Positions 1-11,804 of a stretch of DNA of 64,000 nucleotides are shown one piece after another. This DNA comes from Millionella massiliensis. GTDB taxonomy: Bacteria; Bacteroidota; Bacteroidia; Bacteroidales; Rikenellaceae. A model generated the notes under the pieces. It was not told where the DNA came from. It ran no database searches and was given only the letters and a program-made list of their open reading frames with translations. Positions within the stretch are counted from its first letter, which is position 1, and each line of letters starts with the position of its first letter. Where the stretch lies: positions 914,246 to 978,245 of the forward strand of contig NZ_FNWD01000002.1 in NCBI RefSeq assembly GCF_900104655.1. The letters are read 5' to 3'. A program made the position numbers and the translations under genes.

Positions 1-1478
<1,478 letters not shown>

Positions 1479-1698
1479 AAATGAAAATTTGTTTGACTTG
1501 TTTCCAAGTCGTATCCTTAGCTCTTATCTCACTAACTTACAAAAAAAAATTGACTAAGCTTTGTTCGCCTTTCGTCGTTCATCGCTGAACTTCGAAAGAA
1601 AACTTGTACTACACTGCAATACTTCAAAGAACTTATCTTATCGTTCTTCCGTCTCTCCTGTCATCCCGACTCTGCCGAAATGCCCTCAAAACGGAGTG

Positions 1699-1730
1699 CA
1701 AAGATAATTCAAAATTTCAAAACCACCAAA
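1699..1730 (-). promoter_or_regulatory. rRNA promoter, proximal (Bacteroidota type)
   Basis: On the minus strand TTTG (1727-1730) is followed after 20 bases by TATCTTTG (1699-1706), a full match to the Bacteroidota -33/-7 consensus. It would give a leader of roughly 210 bases before the 16S gene. Confidence 0.85.
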
Positions 1731-1805
1731 CTTTTTTTTGACTTTTTTTCATCGTCGCCTTGCGGCCATTTCTGAAAGAGCGTCGTTGTTTCGTGATTGC
1801 GGATG

Positions 1806-1836
1806 CAAAGGTAGGCACAATTTTTACTTCTGCAAA
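1806..1836 (-). promoter_or_regulatory. rRNA promoter, distal (Bacteroidota type)
   Basis: A second consensus promoter on the minus strand: TTTG (1833-1836), 19 bases, TACCTTTG (1806-1813). It lies about 107 bases upstream of the proximal one, so the operon appears to have tandem promoters, as is common for rRNA operons. The surrounding DNA is very AT-rich, as expected for an upstream activating region. Confidence 0.8.
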
Positions 1837-2443
1837 TTTTTTCGAAACTATTTTTTCACGAAAATTCAATCCGCCCTCATATCTTACATTCATTCAATCA
1901 CTTATATCCCGAAAAAATTTTCACTTTTTTTAGCCCATACCTCCGCCACAGCCCAAAATTCACCTAAATCCGCACCACTTCCATACCACACCACCCAACT
2001 ACATTAAACCCTAAAAAAGGGAGAAACCACCCCACTCCACCGCCAAGTATACCACACAAGCTCCCTCCACACTACATTTCTGAAGCAATCCCCGCCAAAC
2101 GCCAAACATATATTTAATTTATATACTGCAACGGGAAGCCATTCTATTTTACTCAACCTATCGGAGTCATTCGCTTCTCACACAAAGTCAACTCCAGGCC
2201 CCACACAACACCTCGCTCCACTATATAGAGACAACCTGCTTTCATACGTTCCTGCCACGCAACACCCCCACAAACCCCATCAATCCCAAAATTCTGAACA
2301 CACAAAATAAAGCCACAAATGCTTTTAGTTTCACCCGCACCGTGCCATATATCGACCAAAGCGGTTAAATTTGCATAGACGAGACGGAGCAACCGCACAC
2401 CACACCCGCGACAGATCCGTCATATGAGCCCACATTTACGCCA

Positions 2444-3232
2444 ATGAACACGAAAGAAGAGAAACTGGCCGCATTCGGCCGCCTGCTCGACGTCATGGAC
2501 GAGCTCCGCGAGAAGTGCCCCTGGGACCGCGAACAAACCATGCTATCGCTGCGCAACGCCACCATCGAAGAGTGCTTTGAACTGATGGATGCCATCGTAG
2601 CCGGCGACCCCTTATATATAAAGAAAGAATTGGGCGATCTGCTGCTGCACATCGTCTTTTACTCGAAGATCGCCCAGGAAGAGGGGCAGTTCGACATCGG
2701 CGACGTAGCCACCGCCCTGTGCGAGAAACTCATCTACCGCCACCCGCACGTTTACGACGCCACCACCGTCAAGAACGCCGGCGAAGTGCTGCAAAACTGG
2801 GAGATGCTCAAGCAGAAAGAGAAAGACGGCAACAAAACCATCCTTTCGGGCGTTCCCCGCGGGATGCCCGCCCTGCCCAAAGCCTGCCGCATTCAGCAGA
2901 AGGTATCGACCGTCGGTTTCGACTGGCCCGAGCGAAGCGCCGTATGGGAGAAAGTAGCCGAAGAGACCGCCGAAGTGCAGGCCGAGATCGACAGCAAGGA
3001 TGCCGACCGCCTCGAAGCCGAATTCGGCGACCTGCTCTTCTCCGTCGTGAACGCCGCACGGCTCTACGGCGTGAACCCCGACCTGGCTCTGGAGCGGACC
3101 AACCGCAAATTCATCCAACGGTTCAGCTACATGGAGCAGCAGACCATCAAACAAGGCATTCCGCTGCAAGAGCTCAGCCTCGACCAACTCGAAGCGCTCT
3201 GGCAGGAAGCCAAAACCCACGACAACCAATAA
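2444..3232 (+). CDS. mazG: Nucleoside triphosphate pyrophosphohydrolase MazG
   Basis: Predicted 262-residue MazG, which hydrolyses NTPs and dNTPs to the monophosphate and pyrophosphate and cleans the nucleotide pool. It has the two-domain layout of the long bacterial form. The first domain carries CPWD (25-28), the metal-binding EECFE (42-46) and ELGD (62-65). The second, around 165-220, repeats the pattern with EETAE and EFGD. Length matches the E. coli type enzyme (about 263). The ATG at 2444 is the first good start. The next gene begins 12 bases after its stop, so it probably leads an operon with the DUF4349 lipoprotein and the carbonic anhydrase; that grouping has no obvious metabolic logic. 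Confidence 0.95.
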   Translation: MNTKEEKLAAFGRLLDVMDELREKCPWDREQTMLSLRNATIEECFELMDAIVAGDPLYIKKELGDLLLHIVFYSKIAQEEGQFDIGDVATALCEKLIYRHPHVYDATTVKNAGEVLQNWEMLKQKEKDGNKTILSGVPRGMPALPKACRIQQKVSTVGFDWPERSAVWEKVAEETAEVQAEIDSKDADRLEAEFGDLLFSVVNAARLYGVNPDLALERTNRKFIQRFSYMEQQTIKQGIPLQELSLDQLEALWQEAKTHDNQ

Positions 3233-3244
3233 AAACCCCATCCG

Positions 3245-4180
3245 ATGCGACCGACTCAGTTCCACCGACTCGCCCTGCTGTCGCTGCTTGGCATCGCGCT
3301 GTGCGGATGCACCTCCCGCAGCGGAGGCAGCCAATCCTCCGACGATGCCACTGTTTACGAAGCTGAAACGGAGGCAGAAGCCATTGCGACCGAAGGGAGC
3401 GACCCGTGGGCCCTGTTCGACATGCCCACCCCTACGCTCGACACCTCCCGACGCTTCATCCGCACGGCCGAGTTCAGATTCCGCGTCAAAGATCTGCAAC
3501 AGAGCATCCGGTCCATCGAAACCACCATTCGTCAACAGGGCGGCTTTGTTGAGAGCAGCGACCTGAACAACACAGTTCTTTCGCGCCAGACGGTCCCCAT
3601 CAGTGCCGATTCGCTGGTCGAAACCACGACCTACGAACTCTCCTGCACCATGACCCTGCGCGTGCCCGCCGAACAGTTGGACACCACTCTGCACGCCCTG
3701 GCCCGTCACATTGACTTTCCAGACTACCGGCGCGTACAAGCCAAGGACGCCACGATCGACCTGCTGGAGCAGCGCCTCACAGGCGACCGTTACCGGAAAT
3801 ACGAACCCGACCTGCAGCGACAGGCCCGCAAAGACTCCTCCGTCACCCCGCTCATCAACCATGCAGCAGAGGCCGACCGAGCCCGTCTGCAACAGCTCCG
3901 ACTGAACGACCGGATCCGTTTCAGCACCATTACGCTCGAAATCTACCAACGCGAGCAGACCCGCCACGAAGTACTCCCCAATCAGGAAGACATTCGCGCC
4001 TACAAACCAGGTTTCTGGTCCGAGGCCGGTGATTCGCTGACAGCCGGCTTCCGTGGTCTGCAAGTGGTCATTCTGCTATTGCTCCGCATCTGGTGGCTGT
4101 TCCTGATCGGAGCGATCGTCCTGCTGACGATCCGCTGCGTCAAACGCCGCCGCCAACACCGACAAACCCCAAAACAATAG
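3245..4180 (+). CDS. DUF4349 domain lipoprotein
   Basis: Predicted 311-residue envelope lipoprotein. The first 22 residues form a lipoprotein signal ending in a lipobox with Cys22. Residues about 75-260 resemble DUF4349: an RFIRTAEFRFRVKD strand near the start, then a helical stretch, and a long charged coiled-coil-like middle. A hydrophobic segment near 270-295 is followed by a basic tail (KRRRQHR), the usual DUF4349 arrangement with a C-terminal membrane anchor. Molecular function of the family is unknown. It follows mazG by 12 bases and precedes the carbonic anhydrase by 7, so co-transcription is likely. Confidence 0.85.
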   Translation: MRPTQFHRLALLSLLGIALCGCTSRSGGSQSSDDATVYEAETEAEAIATEGSDPWALFDMPTPTLDTSRRFIRTAEFRFRVKDLQQSIRSIETTIRQQGGFVESSDLNNTVLSRQTVPISADSLVETTTYELSCTMTLRVPAEQLDTTLHALARHIDFPDYRRVQAKDATIDLLEQRLTGDRYRKYEPDLQRQARKDSSVTPLINHAAEADRARLQQLRLNDRIRFSTITLEIYQREQTRHEVLPNQEDIRAYKPGFWSEAGDSLTAGFRGLQVVILLLLRIWWLFLIGAIVLLTIRCVKRRRQHRQTPKQ

Positions 4181-4187
4181 ATACAAT

Positions 4188-4712
4188 ATGGCACTGATCC
4201 GCCCCCTGAAAGGCATCACCCCCACAATCGGCGACAACTGTTTTCTGGCCGAAACCGCCGCCTTGATCGGCGACGTTACGATGGGCAACGACTGCTCCAT
4301 CTGGTACGGCGCCGTCCTTCGCGGCGACGTCAACCCCATCCGCCTCGGCAATCGCGTCAACATCCAGGACTGCGCCGTACTGCACACCCTCCACGAGAAA
4401 TCGGTAGTCGAACTGGGCGACAACGTTTCGGTCGGCCACAACGCCACCGTTCACGGCGCCCGTGTCGAACACGACTGTCTGATCGGGATGGGTGCCACCC
4501 TGCTCGACAACGCCGTCGTGCACAGCGGCACCATCATCGCCGCCGGCGCCCTTGTCCTCTCGAACCAGGAGTGCGATCCCGGCTGCGTCTATGCCGGCGT
4601 ACCCGCCAAGAAGGTCAAGACGCTCACCCCCGAAGAGCAGCACCGCATGATTACCCTCAACGCCGAACACTACCTCACCTACTCATCGTGGTACACCGAG
4701 CCGGAAGAGTAA
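4188..4712 (+). CDS. Gamma carbonic anhydrase family protein
   Basis: Predicted 174-residue left-handed beta-helix protein of the YrdA/PaaY/CaiE group. Hexapeptide-type repeats run through residues 12-130. The three histidines that bind metal in this family are present: His66 (in LHTLH), His84 (in VGHN) and His89 (in VHG). The family forms trimers with metal at the subunit interface. Some members hydrate CO2 and others have no proven activity, so carbonic anhydrase here is a family name rather than a proven reaction. It is the last gene of the mazG unit; a strong hairpin lies 150 bases downstream. Confidence 0.9.
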   Translation: MALIRPLKGITPTIGDNCFLAETAALIGDVTMGNDCSIWYGAVLRGDVNPIRLGNRVNIQDCAVLHTLHEKSVVELGDNVSVGHNATVHGARVEHDCLIGMGATLLDNAVVHSGTIIAAGALVLSNQECDPGCVYAGVPAKKVKTLTPEEQHRMITLNAEHYLTYSSWYTEPEE

Positions 4713-4860
4713 CCCAGCCGCCCCATATTTCCGACGCTCTGCAGGAGAAACAACCACCCCGTACGCCCGGCCGGTCAATAAAAAGGGAATAAGCCCCTCT
4801 CAACGGCCGATTTTCCCATCAAATCCCACTTATTCTCCGACGGAAGCGATCTATACAAAC
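4713..4860. other. Short spacer downstream of the carbonic anhydrase gene
   Basis: Non-coding spacer leading to the shared terminator. I see no other feature in it. Confidence 0.5.
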
Positions 4861-4899
4861 AAGGAGCGAGGTTCCGAATGGTTCGGAACCTCGCTCCTT
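4861..4899. terminator. Bidirectional terminator hairpin
   Basis: A perfect 18-bp stem (4861-4878 with 4882-4899) and a 3-base TGG loop, between the convergent carbonic anhydrase and Dph6-like genes. It is symmetric and can serve both strands, although U-tracts are weak. Confidence 0.85.
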
Positions 4900-5024
4900 C
4901 TATTATTCCCAACACATCCATTCCAAACTCCGCACCACCCTATCGACACCCTTCGCCTTCGAATTCCCGCCTCCCCATTTCACAAACCACACACCACACT
5001 AACCACAGCGCTCCATCCAATACC

Positions 5025-5726
5025 CTATTCGCCCAACCCGGCAAACCAATATCCATAACGACGCACATCACCGTTATCCAATTTCACCTCAAAACTACGG
5101 TAGAGCGGTTCGCCCAACGTAAACGGCACCGGTTCCGAAAAGATCGGGCCATCGAAACAGAACGTATGATACTCCCCGTTCTCACCACAGCAGTCCACCC
5201 CCTCAGGCAACTCCCGCACAAATCGGTCATCGATCACCCGTCCCACCCGTTCGCGCCCCAGCCGCTCCTCCACCGTTACCACAACCGTCCGAAAGCCCCG
5301 TTTCAAGAACTCCTCCACCGCTTCATGCGAAGCGACTCCCCACAACGGTTCAACCACTTCGATCCCGCACCGCTCCAGTCGTGACTCGCGATAGCGGCGC
5401 ACATCCTCCAGGAAAATATCCCCAAACACAAAGTGCGTTACCCCGCCACGCCGGAAATGCTCCACAGCCCGCTCCATCGCCGCGTCGTACCCCTCCGCCC
5501 CACTACCCACCCCGACCCTCACCACATGCAACGGGATTCCAATCCGCTCCGCCTGACACCGCAACAGCCCCTCCGGAATGGCATGCATGGTCGACTCGCC
5601 ATTCTCGGCACTGACCGTCGACAGCAGAGCCACCACCTCGAAACGTTCCTCCTGCAAAATCCGATACAGAGCCAGCGCCGAATCCTTTCCGCCGCTCCAG
5701 TTGAAAACCGCCTTCAAACAATCCAT
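5025..5726 (-). CDS. Dph6-like ATP pyrophosphatase (diphthine--ammonia ligase family)
   Basis: Predicted 233-residue member of the adenine-nucleotide alpha-hydrolase fold (MJ0570/Dph6-related). The N terminus carries the PP-loop SGGKDS at residues 11-16, and later the family motifs GDIFLEDVRRY and EPLWG. Eukaryotic Dph6 amidates diphthine, but bacteria have no diphthamide, so the bacterial substrate is unknown. I chose the ATG at 5726 rather than the longer frame because the domain starts immediately there and the extension has no family character. It is divergent from gyrB across about 130 bases. Confidence 0.85.
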   Translation of the reverse strand: MDCLKAVFNWSGGKDSALALYRILQEERFEVVALLSTVSAENGESTMHAIPEGLLRCQAERIGIPLHVVRVGVGSGAEGYDAAMERAVEHFRRGGVTHFVFGDIFLEDVRRYRESRLERCGIEVVEPLWGVASHEAVEEFLKRGFRTVVVTVEERLGRERVGRVIDDRFVRELPEGVDCCGENGEYHTFCFDGPIFSEPVPFTLGEPLYRSFEVKLDNGDVRRYGYWFAGLGE

Positions 5727-5755
5727 ATTCCCAGCAATTAGTTCCACAAAAATAA

Positions 5756-7819
<2,064 letters not shown>

Positions 7820-7844
7820 CGCGTCCAGCGCATACCGATAAAAG

Positions 7845-7885
7845 GAGTCCCCGCCATTACACGTAAATGGCGGGGACTCTTTTTT
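7845..7885 (+). terminator. gyrB terminator
   Basis: A 14-bp perfect stem (7845-7858 with 7866-7879), 7-base loop, then a T-run to about 7886. It is a textbook intrinsic terminator 25 bases after the gyrB stop. Confidence 0.95.
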
Positions 7886-7886
7886 A

Positions 7887-8286
7887 TATATGGAATTACC
7901 ATCCGAAAACTACGGGAGAAGATACCACGGCCGCCCGCAACAGCTGTACCAACCAACCTGTTCAATCGTCCCATGCCGGTTTTGCACAATCAGTTTGACA
8001 CGATCAAATAATGACGTTCCGATCACAGACGCCGAAAAATCCGCAGCCAATACCCTCCTCAACAATTCTCCTTCCCAGCCACCAGCACACACATCCGCCT
8101 TACCCTGGAGACAAAACGCACTTTGCAGGACATTTTTCTCCTGACTACCGTCCCATTTCTCCATCAGGCAGGCAACCCGCTACGCCCACTCAAGATTACG
8201 TTCCTTTTGCAGACACCCTATCCCACCCCACCACCCCATTCAAAAGCCTCAACAACATTCCGCCAGTGTCCCGCCTGCCGCCACAT
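7887..8286. other. Intergenic region between convergent gyrB and DUF5606 gene
   Basis: About 400 bases between two terminators. I see no gene with a plausible start or codon use, no repeat, and no RNA signature. Confidence 0.5.
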
Positions 8287-8323
8287 AAAAAAAGCGTCCT
8301 TTCCACAACAGGAAAGGACGCTT
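8287..8323 (-). terminator. Terminator of the DUF5606 gene
   Basis: A 13-bp stem (8292-8304 with 8311-8323) with a 6-base loop, followed on the minus strand by seven T (8287-8293). It lies about 50 bases after the stop of the 8371-8928 gene. Confidence 0.9.
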
Positions 8324-8370
8324 CGCTATTCCAATAAAATCGCTTGCAGGAACGGGCTCGACCGACCAGA

Positions 8371-8928
8371 CTACTGCGCCTTGCGAGCCGTCGTGCTGCG
8401 GGCAGCCGGAGCTTTCGAATGACTTTCGGCCTTCTGCACACGCTGAGCAGCCGGAGCCACGTTGCGTTTGGCCGGAGCCTGTTTTTTCGGCACAGCCACT
8501 TCGGCAACCTCATCCGCACCCGCTTCGCCTTCTTCAGCCGATTTGAACGACGTCATGCCGGCAGCGACCAGTGCGTTGTACCACTGAGCGATCTTTTTGA
8601 TATCCGAGTTGTGGACCCGTTCGGTATCGTAGTCCGGGAGGATCGACACCATGAACGATTTGAGTTCGTCAGGCGATGATTTCGAGGTGAGCGACACCGG
8701 TTCACCCGCATGTTTGTCATAGGCCGACTGAAGCACGTCGCCCAGCGCCACCTCCGACGACTGCGTGAAGACCGCAATATCGCCGAGAGCACTTACTTTC
8801 GTCGCACCGCCGACCATGGTCCGACGGCCATCCGCCAACGATTCGACAATAATGCCGCCTTTACCCTGAGCCACATATTTATAGAGCCCCGGGGCGCCCG
8901 ATATTGCCAAAATCTCCTTTAATTCCAT
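8371..8928 (-). CDS. DUF5606 family protein
   Basis: Predicted 185-residue cytoplasmic protein. The N-terminal 75 residues carry the DUF5606 pattern (MELKEILAISGAPGLYK, later GGIIVESL and TQSSEVALGDVL), a short domain confined to Bacteroidota with no known function. Residues about 115-185 form a low-complexity Ala/Lys/Glu tail rich in APA and KAES that looks disordered. I chose the ATG at 8928 because the family begins exactly MELKEI. A TACATTTG box on the minus strand at 8982-8989 may be its -7 element. It lies downstream of coaE with a 72-base gap. Confidence 0.85.
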   Translation of the reverse strand: MELKEILAISGAPGLYKYVAQGKGGIIVESLADGRRTMVGGATKVSALGDIAVFTQSSEVALGDVLQSAYDKHAGEPVSLTSKSSPDELKSFMVSILPDYDTERVHNSDIKKIAQWYNALVAAGMTSFKSAEEGEAGADEVAEVAVPKKQAPAKRNVAPAAQRVQKAESHSKAPAARSTTARKAQ

Positions 8929-9000
8929 ATCAATTTTCAGGTTTATGATTATCCATTTACACGATCCATCGATCGTGAGGGCAAATGTACACAAAAAATC

Positions 9001-9621
9001 CTATATACGCGCCCTCCAGCCGCACAAAGCCCCATGCAGTTCGACCACCTGGGGGATCAGGAGATGCCTGTCGTCGGCCACCACCACACGATCGGCGAAC
9101 GAGAGTCGCTTTTGCTCGTCCATTTGCGCCGCGATACGCGCCAGCGCCTGCTCACGCGAAGCCCCGTCACGCCGCATGACCCGCTCCACCCTCACCTCGA
9201 CAGACGCCGTGACGGCCACCAGGCAATCCATCCTCCGCCAGCCGCCCGACTCGATCAGCACGGCCGCCTCCTCAACCACATAGGCCGGTCGCCGCGCCGC
9301 ACCGTCGCATCTTTCGGCCCACGCCGCAAAATCGCGTTCGACGGCCGGATGCACCAGCCCGTTCAGGCGTTCCAGCAGCGTCGCATCCGAAAAGACACGC
9401 CCCGCAATCATCTGCCGATTCAGCGTTCCGTCCGCACCGTAGGCATCTGCACCGAACAGACCGACGATACCGCGTCGCAGTTCATCGTCGTCGACCATCA
9501 GCGCTTTGGCCCGGTCGTCCGCCACATAGACCGCCGCACCCATCATCTCCAGCAGACGCGCCACGGTACTCTTGCCGCTGCCGATACCTCCGGTCAGTCC
9601 GACCCGTAATAATCTGTCCAC
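9001..9621 (-). CDS. coaE: Dephospho-CoA kinase
   Basis: Predicted 206-residue CoaE, which phosphorylates the 3'-hydroxyl of dephospho-CoA in the last step of coenzyme A synthesis. The P-loop GLTGGIGSGKST sits at residues 8-19, followed by the VADD region that binds substrate and the lid region (RVMRRDGASREQALARIAAQ) near 145-165. Length is normal. Its start abuts the ybbR stop with no gap, so the two are surely one transcript; ybbR-coaE is a common pair in this phylum. Confidence 0.97.
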   Translation of the reverse strand: MDRLLRVGLTGGIGSGKSTVARLLEMMGAAVYVADDRAKALMVDDDELRRGIVGLFGADAYGADGTLNRQMIAGRVFSDATLLERLNGLVHPAVERDFAAWAERCDGAARRPAYVVEEAAVLIESGGWRRMDCLVAVTASVEVRVERVMRRDGASREQALARIAAQMDEQKRLSFADRVVVADDRHLLIPQVVELHGALCGWRARI

Positions 9622-10572
9622 TTATTTAATCGTAAAAAAAGGTTCCACGAATTGCGGTTCGACCCGCAGGATTTCGGTTCCGGCCGGCAGCGAGTCGATC
9701 CGAACGGCACATTTTCCGCTCTCGAGCGCCCGAACCTGGCTGTAATCGACACAGGCATGCAGCTGCTCCTCCCGGATGCGTTCATAGTCGCGCAGCGGCA
9801 CGTTAACCACCACCTGCACCCGCGACGGCACGATGGTCGCCTGCACCCCTTGGGGCATATGTTCGACCTTGACAGGCAGCTCAAGCGTATGCTGCGTGAA
9901 AGGAAGCACCTCGGCCAGATAATCGACCTCGGTGATCGGGAGCATCACCTCATCGTTTTTTTCCAATGCCACACGTCCGACCACATTCGACTTCACATTC
10001 TTATATCTGCGTCGCGCAGTCATCACGGCCTCCATCGAATCCAGCACCACCTTGGGGCCGCGCACCTCCACCGAATCGGGACCACACTTCACCCCGCCGA
10101 CCAGCATGTATTGCTGCGCCGTTTCGATTTCGATCCGGCTGCGCACCGGCATTCGCCGAATTTCGACCGGCGACACCGCGATTGTCAGCGCCGTATCCAG
10201 AATTTCGTGAATCCGCATATCCTTGACCGCCCCGGCGAGCGCTCCCGTCAACGAACCCTTATCAACGCGGAACATGCGCTCCGTACCTTCTATGGGGAGC
10301 AGGGTCAGTTGTGACATGGGAATCACGATCCGTTCGCCCAACTTAAGTTTATAGGCCATCAGCCTACCACCCACTCCCTCCACGCGACAGTTCACCTCGC
10401 CGGTAGGCTTTTCGATCCACAGTTTCGACGAAAAGTCATTCTGCACCTCGACCGGCAGCACAACCTCGGTCGTATAGCGGTTTCCGAGTTTGTCGCCGTA
10501 CCACAGCAGGATAGCGATCAGCAGAAAGACCCAAAAAGAGGGTTTTATGTAATGTGACAGTTTGCGTTTCAT
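9622..10572 (-). CDS. YbbR-like (CdaR-type) domain protein
   Basis: Predicted 316-residue membrane-anchored protein. A single transmembrane segment lies at residues 12-26 after a basic start (MKRKLSHYIK). The rest is extracytoplasmic and contains two or three YbbR-like beta domains, recognisable by repeats of the type VEVRGPKVVLDSME. In Firmicutes YbbR/CdaR regulates a diadenylate cyclase. In Bacteroidota the gene pairs with coaE and its role is unclear; no cyclase gene is next to it here. The ATG at 10572 follows a minus-strand TATCTTTG at 10581-10588, so the leader would be almost absent. Confidence 0.88.
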   Translation of the reverse strand: MKRKLSHYIKPSFWVFLLIAILLWYGDKLGNRYTTEVVLPVEVQNDFSSKLWIEKPTGEVNCRVEGVGGRLMAYKLKLGERIVIPMSQLTLLPIEGTERMFRVDKGSLTGALAGAVKDMRIHEILDTALTIAVSPVEIRRMPVRSRIEIETAQQYMLVGGVKCGPDSVEVRGPKVVLDSMEAVMTARRRYKNVKSNVVGRVALEKNDEVMLPITEVDYLAEVLPFTQHTLELPVKVEHMPQGVQATIVPSRVQVVVNVPLRDYERIREEQLHACVDYSQVRALESGKCAVRIDSLPAGTEILRVEPQFVEPFFTIK

Positions 10573-10580
10573 ACCTCACA

Positions 10581-10588
10581 CAAAGATA
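10581..10588 (-). promoter_or_regulatory. Possible -7 box for ybbR-coaE
   Basis: TATCTTTG on the minus strand, 9 bases before the ybbR ATG. No convincing TTTG at the -33 position, and the transcript would be nearly leaderless, so confidence is moderate. Confidence 0.45.
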
Positions 10589-10772
10589 CGTAAAAAGGAG
10601 TCGGATTCACCAGCCCGAAGCGGTGTTCCCGGCAACTTTCCGCAGGCAGAGGCACCCACGGGTCATTCCAGTGAGCCGTGAGGTGACAAAACGACGTTTT
10701 GATTTTTGGCACGCATTTTGCAAGGATTATACCGCACCGGGGAGATCGCCAGGATTCGAAAATCCCCCCGAT

Positions 10773-10803
10773 TTTGCAAGAATGAAAAAAAACAACTATC
10801 TTG
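10773..10803 (+). promoter_or_regulatory. ECF sigma factor promoter
   Basis: TTTG (10773-10776), 20 bases, TATCTTG (10797-10803), one T short of the consensus. The 10-base word ATTTTGCAAG that contains the -33 box also occurs about 62 bases upstream, near 10709, which may mark a binding site or a duplicated promoter piece. The rest of the 10573-10885 spacer shows nothing else. Confidence 0.6.
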
Positions 10804-10885
10804 CAGCAGTAAATTAACCAGAAAAACCCATCGCCTATCGACAGACATCTACTCGAAACCAAATAAATACAAAGGAGTAGACGCA

Positions 10886-11476
10886 ATGAACAACGAAATC
10901 AGAAGCGACAATGACCAAATGTTGCTGAAGTCATTCATTGGAGGCGATGAATCTGCGATCACGACCCTTATCGAACGTCACCGGAAGAAGGTATATAACT
11001 ATATTCTGATGTTGGTCAAAGACCAGCAGACAGCCGATGACCTCTTTCAGGAAACCTTCATCAAAGTCATAGCCAGCCTGCGCGCCGGTCGATACTCGGA
11101 GAACGGGAAATTCATCTCGTGGGTTTTGCGTATTGCCCACAACCAGGTCATCGACCACTTCCGCGGCAACAAGAAGCCGACCCACATCACCAGCGACGAT
11201 GCAGGTTACGACATTCTGAACAACAAGAAGCTGGCCGACCGCAACATCGAAGAGGAGATGATCCACGAACAGATCGAGCAGGACGTTCGCAACCTGATCA
11301 ACCACCTGCCCGTCGAGCAACGCGAAGTGGTGGTCCTACGCCACTATTTCGACCTCAGTTTCAAAGAGATCGCCCAGCAGACCGGCGTAAGCATCAACAC
11401 CGCACTGGGCCGGATGCGCTACGCACTGATCAACCTGCGCAAACTGATCGACGAAAAGCAGATCGCCTTCGCCTAA
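10886..11476 (+). CDS. ECF-type RNA polymerase sigma factor
   Basis: Predicted 196-residue sigma-70 family factor with only regions 2 and 4. Region 2 is at about residues 25-95 (DDLFQETFIKV and WVLRIAHNQVIDHFR). Region 4 is at about 130-185 (LPVEQREVVVLRHYFDLSFKEIAQQTGVSINTA split across a helix-turn-helix). The ATG at 10886 has the ribosome site AAAGGAG 9 bases upstream and a promoter at 10773; the longer frame upstream runs through that promoter. No anti-sigma gene is adjacent, so control is probably at expression or by a distant partner. Other sigma factors of this group in Bacteroidota stand alone in the same way. Confidence 0.92.
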   Translation: MNNEIRSDNDQMLLKSFIGGDESAITTLIERHRKKVYNYILMLVKDQQTADDLFQETFIKVIASLRAGRYSENGKFISWVLRIAHNQVIDHFRGNKKPTHITSDDAGYDILNNKKLADRNIEEEMIHEQIEQDVRNLINHLPVEQREVVVLRHYFDLSFKEIAQQTGVSINTALGRMRYALINLRKLIDEKQIAFA

Positions 11477-11512
11477 GACCACGCGCACGGGTATTCCTGT
11501 GCCACAGCAACA

Positions 11513-11559
11513 AATCAGCAGGCGCGTTCCGTCACGATGACGGAACGCGCCTGCTGATT
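11513..11559 (+). terminator. Terminator after the sigma factor gene
   Basis: A 22-bp perfect stem (11513-11534 with 11538-11559) and a 3-base loop, 36 bases after the stop. No U-run, but the helix is strong and sits between convergent genes. Confidence 0.75.
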
Positions 11560-11804
11560 ATAAAGAATGCCCCTCGGGAGATTTTCCCGCTCCTACCTAC
11601 CCAACCCGTACCTGCCCGCTCCGCCCGGCCCGTCTGCTCCCAATTCACACAACGCGTTTTCGATCGGGCACAGTCACTACCCTTCCGCGCCATTTGAGCC
11701 CCCGGAAGTATTCATTCCCGCCCGCACTTTTCCCTGCCAAAATCACCATCGGCACCAACAGGAAACGCCCCCGCTCCCGCTTCGCGCAGACATGAACGGA
11801 AGTT
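11560..11804. other. Spacer between sigma factor and Cof-type phosphatase genes
   Basis: About 245 bases, C-rich on the plus strand. Nothing recognisable; open frames across it have no start signals. Confidence 0.5.

Larger units (their letters stand above)
1479..2443. other. Intergenic region between rRNA operon and mazG
   Basis: About 965 bases without a convincing gene. The left part (to about 1730) is the 16S leader and should hold processing and antitermination signals, which I did not resolve individually. 1730-1930 is AT-rich promoter DNA. 1930-2360 holds nothing I recognise; short open frames there lack a ribosome binding site. A TAAATTTG box at 2366-2373 may be the -7 element of the mazG promoter, but no good TTTG sits at the right distance upstream. 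Confidence 0.6.

Noticed and set aside
1479-2443. tRNA genes near the rRNA operon
   Set aside because: No cloverleaf or GTTCGANTC-type T-loop was found in this or any other gap; the spacer tRNAs would be on the far side of the 16S, outside the window.
2612-4063. A 483-codon minus-strand open frame opposite mazG and the DUF4349 gene
   Set aside because: It is antisense to two well-supported genes, has no family features, and is a product of high GC at third codon positions.
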